Positions 14,666 to 20,304 of a DNA stretch of 20,304 nt are shown here, piece by piece. The notes beneath the pieces are model-generated. The model had not been told where the DNA came from. It was given only the letters and a program-made list of their open reading frames with translations, and ran no database searches. Both the position numbers and the translations under genes were made by a program. The DNA is from a virus, in IMG/VR virus record IMGVR_UViG_3300032241_000156, positions 1-20,304 of that record. The stretch is one strand, 5' to 3'. The number at the start of each line of letters is the position of its first letter. The stretch's first letter is position 1.

Positions 14666-15540
14666 TGACTTTAGGGGTTTATCAATTCTCATTTAACGGA
14701 CTTACTTTTGGCGCGGGAACTCCTTGGGTTGTTGAATCGGTCGAAGGCTTAGAATCAATGGCTCCGCTTCGTACTCAGGATGAGATTCGCGGATACAGCG
14801 ATGGTCAATGGTCAGGGCGTGATTTCTATGATGGGCGTGTTGTCACTTTTACTATTGTTACTTTAGGCAATGCCACCAGTAGCGCACAATCTTATTACCG
14901 CAGTTTGCGCCAAGCGTTGAGCCCTCAACAATTAGGTTATTATCCTGATGCTTACGCCGATGCCACAGGGGGAACTCAACCCGATGGGACTTTAGGCTTA
15001 TTTCAGTTTAAGTTAAATGCTGAAAGCGTGTCTGGCGATACTTCAATCAATGGCGTGAAAAGAATGTGGGGGCGCGTTCGATCTTTTGAAACCGATGTAA
15101 CTCCTGAATACTCTTACGGCTACATCACTTCAACAGTAGAAATGTATTTTCCCGATCCTCGATTTTACGATGATACCTTAGTTACAACAACGGCAACAAG
15201 CGGAAGCAATGTTACAATTCCTAATAATGGTTGGGCTACCTCATGCCCCCTTGTTGTTATTGCGAGTCCTGCATCAAGCGGAAATTTAGTATCTACTTCA
15301 CTTACAGGCGAACATCAAACTATGAATTTTGATAATGTAAGCGGATCACCTCTCGTCATTGATCTTTTAACAAAGTCAATTTTCATTGGTGGTGGTTCTG
15401 GCACAGGAACTTATGCGCGTAACACTTTATCGGGATTTAATTATTGGCTTGATGTTCCACCGCCTTTGCCTACGAGTCTTACAACTTTTTCTAGTACGCT
15501 TGGCAATATGACAGTTTATTCACGAAATGCCTACTTATGA
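14665..15540 (+). CDS. Distal tail protein (Dit-like)
   Basis: A 291-residue protein. The opening GVYQFSFNGLTFGAGTPWVVESVEGLESM...TQDEIRGYSDGQWSGRDFYDGRVVTFTI is the pattern of siphovirus distal tail proteins (strand, FNG turn, RG..DG.W.G.D). The middle has YRSLRQALSPQQL and WGRVRSFETDVTPEYSYGYITSTVEMYFPDPRFYD, typical of the first domain's end. The C-terminal half is a beta-rich (galectin-like in other Dits) domain starting about residue 180. Dit forms the hexameric hub between tube and tip. The start overlaps the tape measure stop (TAATG), with a GGGGGG purine run upstream. Confidence 0.8.
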   Translation: MTLGVYQFSFNGLTFGAGTPWVVESVEGLESMAPLRTQDEIRGYSDGQWSGRDFYDGRVVTFTIVTLGNATSSAQSYYRSLRQALSPQQLGYYPDAYADATGGTQPDGTLGLFQFKLNAESVSGDTSINGVKRMWGRVRSFETDVTPEYSYGYITSTVEMYFPDPRFYDDTLVTTTATSGSNVTIPNNGWATSCPLVVIASPASSGNLVSTSLTGEHQTMNFDNVSGSPLVIDLLTKSIFIGGGSGTGTYARNTLSGFNYWLDVPPPLPTSLTTFSSTLGNMTVYSRNAYL

Positions 15541-16778
15541 CATATAAATCAGAATGGACTTATGTTATTAGGCAGTTGTGGCAGTTTTCTGACCCTAACG
15601 CCGTTCTTGCTGATTTGCCATTTCAAAATGTAACTTTCAGTTCCGTTATTAACGGCTATGGAACTTTTCAAGGTGATGTATTACTTTCAGGACAAAATTA
15701 CACCCAGTTAGAAGAATATGTAACAAATGTATTTGATATTTTTACACCGGGTTGGGCATCTCTTTTTGTTTTGCACAACGGCACTCCCGTATGGAGTGGA
15801 GTAATTTGGGGAACTGATTGGGATTCTGAAACTCAAAAAATTACAGTAAACGCTCAAGAAATGCTTTCTTATTACGATCACCGCCGTATTGATACATCAC
15901 TAAATTCTGTGTACGGTGGAACCGCGCTTACTTACAAAAATCAAGACATTTTATATGTCACTAAAGATATTTTAGATTATGCTGAAGGTTGCTCGCCAAG
16001 CGGTTCTATTGGTGTTACATATTCAACATCTAACCCAACAACTACGGGCGTAGATGTAACGCGCACTTATTTTAATTTTGAATTAAAATCAATTTTTCAA
16101 GCGTGGAAAGATTTAGCCGCTGGAGCAACAAGCGGATCTGGGACAACATCAACATCATTTTTTGATTTTGTTATTAAACCGCGCATAGATTCTGGAAACC
16201 TTGTAAATGAATTGATTGTGGGAACTCCCGTTTTAGGAAGAACTTATGATGCAACAGTAACAACTCCAACATCAACAAAAGCATCTTTTAATTTTCAATT
16301 TCCGGGTAATGTTTCGTCTTACAAATACTCACAAGACGGTTCCGCAATGTCTAATTTTCTTTATGGTCTAGGATATGGCTCAAACACAAGCAAGCTAATT
16401 GTATCTTTACAAACTCCCAATATTTTAGGAACTTCGATCCTCACTTCAGGGATGCCATTGCTCCAAGATACTGTCGATTATAGCGATGTACAAGATCCTG
16501 ATTTATTAAAAAAGATCACCGCAGGTAAATTAAGTGCCATTGCTATTCCGCCAACAACAATTCAAATAACTTTGCCTACTTATGTAGATCCTCAGTATGA
16601 CCCTGTAAATTCTTATCAAATAGGTGATCAGGTTCAATTAACAATTACAGATGATCGTTTTCCCAACGGATTTCAAGGAATTTTTAGAATTATGCAAATA
16701 GACATTACGCCGGGCGAAAATGGTCCTGATGATGTTACCCTTACTCTAAATCTACCCGTTCAATCGAATGTGATTTAA
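15537..16778 (+). CDS. Tail tip / baseplate protein (Gp37-like, Tal N-terminal type)
   Basis: A 413-residue protein directly downstream of Dit with a 4-base ATGA overlap. Features such as VTFSSVINGYGTFQGDVLL, VFDIFTPGWASLFVLHNGTPVWSGVIWGTDWDSETQKITVNAQEMLSYYDHR and, at the end, YQIGDQVQLTITDDRFPNGFQGIFRIMQIDITPGENGPDDVTLTL match the Siphovirus Gp37-like (ReqiPepy6 type) tail protein family, a hub component that closes the tube and supports receptor-binding parts. No good ribosome binding site precedes it, so translation is probably coupled to the Dit gene. AT content rises clearly from here on. Confidence 0.8.
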   Translation: MTYKSEWTYVIRQLWQFSDPNAVLADLPFQNVTFSSVINGYGTFQGDVLLSGQNYTQLEEYVTNVFDIFTPGWASLFVLHNGTPVWSGVIWGTDWDSETQKITVNAQEMLSYYDHRRIDTSLNSVYGGTALTYKNQDILYVTKDILDYAEGCSPSGSIGVTYSTSNPTTTGVDVTRTYFNFELKSIFQAWKDLAAGATSGSGTTSTSFFDFVIKPRIDSGNLVNELIVGTPVLGRTYDATVTTPTSTKASFNFQFPGNVSSYKYSQDGSAMSNFLYGLGYGSNTSKLIVSLQTPNILGTSILTSGMPLLQDTVDYSDVQDPDLLKKITAGKLSAIAIPPTTIQITLPTYVDPQYDPVNSYQIGDQVQLTITDDRFPNGFQGIFRIMQIDITPGENGPDDVTLTLNLPVQSNVI

Positions 16779-16779
16779 T

Positions 16780-17259
16780 ATGACTTACGCCATCGTTCCC
16801 CCTAATTTACACGATATGTTTAAGACTATTAATAGTCGATTAGTAAAATTAGAAACAACAGGGCCGGGATTAGGAATTGAACCCGTCACGGATATTGGAA
16901 GTGCATTTGGCGGCACTACAAATGTAGATTTATTAACTGCTCCTATTGTTTTTTATACATCAAGCGCAACGGCAAATGGAACGCTTAACTTTCGCGGTAG
17001 TTCTAATGTTCCTCTCGATAACATTATTCAACCCAATCAAGCAATCACCTGTGCCGTTATCGTCACCAACGGCTTAACCGCCTATTACCCCACCGCATTT
17101 ACTATTGACGGCTCTACGCCATACAAAACTGTCTGGGCGAATGGAACTGCACCAGCATCAGGAACTGCAAATGGCGAAGATGTGTACTCATTTACTTTTA
17201 CAAAACTTACATCTGACCCTCATTGGCATATGAGAGCGCAGGTTGTCAGTTATGCCTAA
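16780..17259 (+). CDS. Minor tail / virion structural protein
   Basis: A 159-residue protein. After a short N-terminal helix (NLHDMFKTINSRLVKLETTG, a likely trimer or anchor segment) comes a beta-rich domain: DLLTAPIVFYTSSATANGTLNFRG, AITCAVIVTNGLTAYYPTAFTIDG, YKTVWANGTAPASGTANGEDVYSFTFTKL, and a final W.M.AQVVSYA. The W.G..AP.SG.A...DVYSFT pattern recurs in tail-tip proteins of other phages. No enzymatic motif is seen. It starts one base after the upstream stop without a clear ribosome binding site and overlaps the propeller gene by 8 bases, so both may be translated by coupling. Likely part of the tip assembly; exact role unknown. Confidence 0.7.
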   Translation: MTYAIVPPNLHDMFKTINSRLVKLETTGPGLGIEPVTDIGSAFGGTTNVDLLTAPIVFYTSSATANGTLNFRGSSNVPLDNIIQPNQAITCAVIVTNGLTAYYPTAFTIDGSTPYKTVWANGTAPASGTANGEDVYSFTFTKLTSDPHWHMRAQVVSYA

Positions 17260-18469
17260 AGTTGGATTGCTCGGTGGGTATAACGCGCTGAGGGCTTATG
17301 GTGATCCTTTAGCAAATAAAAAGAATTGGGTTGTTTCAGGACTAAACCAAGCATCTATGATAGTGGCGCCTAATGGCAATATTTATACAATGGGATGGAT
17401 TAGTAACTGTGCATTAATTTTTTGTTTTAATCCGCAAGGTTATTTAATATGGCAAAGATTAACCAATGGTTATTTTGGCAATACGCTTGCTTCAATGGCA
17501 GTTGATTCAGCAAGTAACCTTTATATTAGTGGTTACGATACAGTTCCTAATTCATTTCTTTTTAAGATAGATTCAACTGGAAATTTATCGTGGGTTCGTG
17601 AAATTTCTGGAAATGTTTGTTACGCATTAACAGTAGATTCCAGCGACAATATTTATGTGGCGGCTCAAATTTATAGTGGTACCTATCCGCCTGCTTTTTA
17701 TAGTTTTAATAGTAGCGGCACTCTCAACTATCAAACCATTATTATTGGAATTTCATCAAGAACTCTTACTTATTGTAATGGTTATTTGTATTCTATTGAG
17801 GGCGTAAATTTAACAAAACTTACATTAAGCGGAACGGTTGTTTGGAATTATGTTTTATCAGGGTTTCCAGGAGGCGTTTATTTTGGAATATCAGAATGTT
17901 ATGCAAATCCATATACAGGAAGCATATGGGCAACGGGTAACACAATTATTAGTTCTACTAATCGTTTAATAGTAATGGAAATAACTGAAACAGGTGGGGT
18001 TCCTTCAATAGCATTTCAAATTATTTCTGATCAGAACAATGGTTCGCCAGTAATAGCCAATTCTTACAGTGGCATTACAATGGCATTTGATAGTTCGGCA
18101 AGTTATATCGCTTCTAATGCGACTATTCTTAAATATGACAATAGTAATAATTTAGTATGGCAAAGATATATTGGTGGCGAGGCTGGTTGGAATAGTTCAT
18201 TGGCGACCCAAGGAAATAACTTTATTTTTAACGGTTACGGCGGAACCGATTTCTTAGGTTCGCTTCCAAAAGATGGAAGCAAGATAGGCAGTTATGCGGG
18301 CGGTGCTGCTACTTTTAATTATTCCGCAACTTCGTACACATTTTCCCCTTTATCAATGACTCTTTCCGCTGGCGCAACCGTTTATTACAACACTAATTAT
18401 TCTACTATCAGCAATATAACTACTACACTAAGTACGACAACCAATCCCTATTATCGCATTGCCATATAA
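17252..18469 (+). CDS. Putative seven-bladed beta-propeller tail protein
   Basis: A 405-residue protein from ATG 17252 (MPKVGLLGGYNALRAYG). Seven blade-like repeats of the form (A/T)-V-D-S-x-x-N-(I/L)-Y-(V/I)-x-(G/A)...F-x-(I/F)-(D/N)-S-x-G-x-L-x-W-x-R begin near 17351, 17488, 17613, 17753, 17875, 18066 and 18184, followed by a ~50-residue Ser/Thr/Tyr/Asn-rich beta tail. The pattern resembles NHL/SBBP-like propellers. Placed at the end of the tail module and before lysis, it is a good candidate receptor-binding or glycan-binding tip protein; no catalytic motif supports an enzyme. The gene is much more AT-rich than its neighbours (two 60-base rows count 16 and 19 G+C), suggesting separate acquisition. 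An in-frame TTG at 17243 is a less likely start. Confidence 0.75.
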   Translation: MPKVGLLGGYNALRAYGDPLANKKNWVVSGLNQASMIVAPNGNIYTMGWISNCALIFCFNPQGYLIWQRLTNGYFGNTLASMAVDSASNLYISGYDTVPNSFLFKIDSTGNLSWVREISGNVCYALTVDSSDNIYVAAQIYSGTYPPAFYSFNSSGTLNYQTIIIGISSRTLTYCNGYLYSIEGVNLTKLTLSGTVVWNYVLSGFPGGVYFGISECYANPYTGSIWATGNTIISSTNRLIVMEITETGGVPSIAFQIISDQNNGSPVIANSYSGITMAFDSSASYIASNATILKYDNSNNLVWQRYIGGEAGWNSSLATQGNNFIFNGYGGTDFLGSLPKDGSKIGSYAGGAATFNYSATSYTFSPLSMTLSAGATVYYNTNYSTISNITTTLSTTTNPYYRIAI

Positions 18470-18485
18470 CCGAAAGGTCTAATCC

Positions 18486-18737
18486 ATGTTCTGGAACTCC
18501 GCAAACACAGTTAGCAACGCTATTTGGGCAATCCTTGAAAGTGCCGTCATTCTTGGCGCACCTTTCTTTTGGATTAACAAGATGTTTCGGAAAATGGATA
18601 AGCGACTTGATCGGATTGAATACGCTATTTACAACGACGGCAAAACAGGGTTAGTGAATAAAGTAGATACTCTCGTAGAAAATCAGCAACAAATTAAAAT
18701 CGATATTGAAATAATGAAAGTTAAAACCGAGGAGTAA
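18486..18737 (+). CDS. Candidate holin (one membrane segment plus coiled coil)
   Basis: An 83-residue protein. Residues ~8-31 (VSNAIWAILESAVILGAPFFWINK) form one membrane segment; the remainder is a charged helix with coiled-coil character (MDKRLDRIEYAIYNDGKTGLVNKVDTLVENQQQIKIDIEIMK). The ATG has AAAGG at good spacing, and the stop lies 2 bases before the lysin start. Small size, a single membrane segment and placement directly before the lysin support a holin-like role, although the NDGKTGLVNKVDxL tail is also seen in small membrane proteins of phages whose function is untested. Confidence 0.65.
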   Translation: MFWNSANTVSNAIWAILESAVILGAPFFWINKMFRKMDKRLDRIEYAIYNDGKTGLVNKVDTLVENQQQIKIDIEIMKVKTEE

Positions 18738-18739
18738 AC

Positions 18740-19585
18740 ATGGCTGGCGCAATTGATGTTTTGAATGTTGCGCGTTCTCAGATTGGTTTTGTCGAAGGCG
18801 CACAAGAGGAAACCCCTTATTCCATCTGGTACGGGATTCCGGGGGCTGCCTATTGCGCCATGTCGGTTAGTTGGTGCTTTGCGCAAGTGGGACTTTCGCC
18901 ACTCGTTGCGGCTTCTACGCCAAAAGGATTTTCCTATTGCCCTGCTGGGTTAGCGTGGTTTCAACGGCAAGGATGTGTTGTTAATAAGTACGAAGGCAAA
19001 CCGGGCGATTTGGTCTTTTATTGCTGGGACAATTCAGGGGTTGCGGAGCATATCGAAATCATCGAGAACGCTTCAGCCGACGGAATAACTGCAATTGGAT
19101 TTAATACCGGAAACCCTGCTGATCCTTCCAGCACTAAAACAGGATGTTACCGAGTCCACCGACCTTATATGTTCGTAATGGCGGTTGTCCGACCTAAATA
19201 TCCAACTGTGGTCGTCACGCCTAAAACTTCAACAAGTAAAAAAGCAACGGCAGGGGTCGCGGCGGCTGGCACTTTAGCAACGGGCGGAGCGGCGGCACTT
19301 CATACTGGGGCAACAACCGCTACAACTGCAACCACTTCCCCGACAGTATTTATCGCACCGCCATATCCCATATCAAAAACCGCGTTCAATGTCGGTCAAA
19401 AGAATGGCGCGGTGCTGACAATAGAGAAGGCACTTTTTAAGGCTGGGCTACTCCCTGCGCAATACGAAACGGGCATAATGAACACCCAGACTCAAACCGC
19501 GCTAAAGAAATGGGAAAAGGAAAAAGGCATCTCTGCTACAGGCGTTCCTCAGCTCGTTTACGACACCTTAAAGGCTTCGCTATGA
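18740..19585 (+). CDS. Endolysin: CHAP-like domain, linker, peptidoglycan-binding domain
   Basis: A 281-residue protein that would cut host peptidoglycan. Residues ~1-155 have CHAP/NlpC-P60-like features: AAYC39AMSVSWCFAQVGL with C39 as nucleophile, KPGD90LVFYCW, AEH104IEIIE with the catalytic His, and GFN122TG as possible third polar residue. The position before C39 is Tyr, where many family members have Trp. A ~60-residue Ala/Thr/Gly/Lys linker follows, then a PG_binding_1-like domain (~222-281: AVLTIEKALFKAGLLP...NTQTQTALKKWEKEKGISATGV). There is no signal peptide, so export depends on a holin. The start ATG has GAGGAG upstream. The last 4 bases overlap the next gene (ATGA). Confidence 0.88.
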   Translation: MAGAIDVLNVARSQIGFVEGAQEETPYSIWYGIPGAAYCAMSVSWCFAQVGLSPLVAASTPKGFSYCPAGLAWFQRQGCVVNKYEGKPGDLVFYCWDNSGVAEHIEIIENASADGITAIGFNTGNPADPSSTKTGCYRVHRPYMFVMAVVRPKYPTVVVTPKTSTSKKATAGVAAAGTLATGGAAALHTGATTATTATTSPTVFIAPPYPISKTAFNVGQKNGAVLTIEKALFKAGLLPAQYETGIMNTQTQTALKKWEKEKGISATGVPQLVYDTLKASL

Positions 19586-19920
19586 AAAAGCACTTTAAGT
19601 TTAAGATCACCGATGCCAAACAACTTGCCATCGCTTTTACTGGAGCGTTTAGCACTTGGGCGGCGACAGGCTTTCAAAAAGATTTACCGCATCTGTCCTA
19701 TGTCATTATCGGATTTATTTCGGGCGGTTTGGTATCTCACGAATCCTCACACTTTGACCAAACAATTCCCCCTGATGCTCATATCGTGACTCCATATGCT
19801 CAGAATGTGCAAGAGGTTCCTGCGATTGACACCCCAGCAGCCGTCATACCCGTCACAGCCGTCACAACGGGAACAGATGTACCCAAATTAATTCAAATCA
19901 GTTCAGGATTGGTGAAATGA
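19582..19920 (+). CDS. Small membrane protein, second holin candidate
   Basis: A 112-residue protein from ATG 19582, overlapping the lysin stop (ATGA), with AAAGG 7-8 bases upstream. Two hydrophobic segments, residues ~12-31 (KQLAIAFTGAFSTWAATGF) and ~37-54 (LSYVIIGFISGGLVSHES), are followed by a ~55-residue Pro/Thr/Val-rich tail. The basic N-terminus MKKHFKFK and two close membrane helices fit a class II holin or antiholin topology. A start further upstream, inside the lysin gene, is rejected: it would overlap the lysin by 75 bases with an Arg-rich, unlikely leader. Confidence 0.65.
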   Translation: MKKHFKFKITDAKQLAIAFTGAFSTWAATGFQKDLPHLSYVIIGFISGGLVSHESSHFDQTIPPDAHIVTPYAQNVQEVPAIDTPAAVIPVTAVTTGTDVPKLIQISSGLVK

Positions 19921-20304
19921 CCGATAAACATGATCAAAAGATTACTAACGCATATACGATACATTTTCCAGAACACGCGCCGAGAGAAACCGATCCCTAT
20001 TATAAAGATTTTGAGCATTACCGCAAGCAAACCGAGGCTACGGCTCAATGCCAGTTCGGAAGCGACCGAGGGGATTTCTCCGAGTGTGAGGGTGGATTAG
20101 AGCTACATCACTCGCATATTGAATTCTCTATGGCGAACGCGGTTGATATGAAACTCTTAGAACATGATTACCCCGGCGTATCTGATCCCAATAAAGTGGG
20201 AGAATGGATAGAGTCTGCTGAGAACCTTATGTGGATTTGCGCCAAACATCATAGAGGTGTGGGCGGTATTCATCATGCAGCAGCCGCAGATTATGAAGCC
20301 GAAA
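19917..20304 (+). CDS. HNH endonuclease (3' end cut by window edge)
   Basis: A reading frame starting at ATG 19917 (ATGA overlap with the upstream gene) and still open at the window's end, giving 129 residues. It shows a treble-clef HNH layout: C45 and C57 before a Gly-Gly turn, L-E-L-H64-H65-S-H67-I-E-F-S, N103-L-M-W-I-C108-A-K-H111-H112-R-G. H64/H65, N103 and H111/H112 are the expected catalytic and metal ligands. The sequence following (GVGGIHHAAAADYEAE) suggests the domain is nearly complete and the gene ends soon after the edge. HNH proteins near phage late genes can assist packaging or be mobile nucleases; no intron or intein borders are visible here. Confidence 0.85.
   Translation, partial: MTDKHDQKITNAYTIHFPEHAPRETDPYYKDFEHYRKQTEATAQCQFGSDRGDFSECEGGLELHHSHIEFSMANAVDMKLLEHDYPGVSDPNKVGEWIESAENLMWICAKHHRGVGGIHHAAAADYEAE

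Noticed and set aside
17243-17245. TTG at 17243 as start of the propeller protein
   Set aside because: The ATG at 17252 gives a better start codon, an AGG about 9 bases upstream, and a usual short overlap with the preceding gene.
17252-18469. Diversity-generating retroelement target in the propeller gene
   Set aside because: No reverse transcriptase gene, template repeat or duplicated 3' segment is seen in the window.
19510-19581. N-terminal extension of the second membrane protein into the lysin gene
   Set aside because: It would encode an Arg/His-rich leader in another frame of the conserved peptidoglycan-binding domain; the ATG at 19582 with an ATGA overlap is far more typical.

Overview
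This window is a stretch of the late (virion and lysis) region of a tailed phage, class Caudoviricetes, with siphovirus-type morphology. All genes lie on the + strand and are packed almost end to end, with many 1-8 base overlaps. No tRNA, integrase, transposase, CRISPR array or terminase is visible; the terminase would have to lie outside the window. Base composition is moderate in most genes (hand-counted 60-base rows give roughly 45-52% GC), and ribosome binding sites are strong AGGAG/AAAGG types. The CHAP-like plus peptidoglycan-binding lysin and the absence of recognisable spanins suggest a host with an exposed thick wall. The gene set resembles phages assembled from freshwater metagenomes, so a low-GC freshwater actinobacterium is a plausible host, but this is inference and not shown by the sequence.

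Layout. 1-2230: the 3' part of a large repeat-built tail fibre gene, open at the left edge. 2248-2508: a small helical protein of unknown function. 2536-9193: head module, with portal, a MuF-type minor head protein carrying a C-terminal ParB-like domain, a small beta-rich candidate decoration protein, a multi-domain prohead protease, and a major capsid protein with an Ig/FN3-like insertion. A hairpin follows the capsid gene. 9251-11048: connector module, with a zinc-ribbon protein, a neck/adaptor protein, a tail-terminator-like protein and a 49-residue protein. 11048-12037: tail tube protein, followed by a very strong hairpin. 12118-12662: tail assembly chaperones made from two frames through a CCCAAAA -1 slippery site. 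12643-14665: a gp10-like protein with a TTG start and a short tape measure with a GTG start. 14665-18469: distal tail protein, Gp37-like tail protein, a virion protein, and a seven-repeat putative beta-propeller that is markedly AT-rich. 18486-19920: lysis cassette with a candidate holin, the lysin and a second small membrane protein. 19917-20304: the start of an HNH endonuclease gene, open at the right edge.

How the genes work together. Portal, MuF protein, protease and capsid protein build and mature the prohead. The connector proteins close the head and join it to the tail. Tape measure and frameshifted chaperones set up polymerisation of the tube protein. The distal tail, Gp37-like and propeller proteins form the tip, and the fibre is a second candidate host-contact protein. 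Holin and lysin release progeny. The two hairpins lie directly after the genes for the two most abundant virion proteins (capsid and tail tube), which suggests attenuation of read-through into lower-copy genes.

The items most worth following up are the MuF-ParB fusion, the cysteine cluster and coiled coil in the protease, the capsid insertion domain, the frameshift site, and the AT-rich propeller. I did not find a clearly new multi-gene defence or mobile system.
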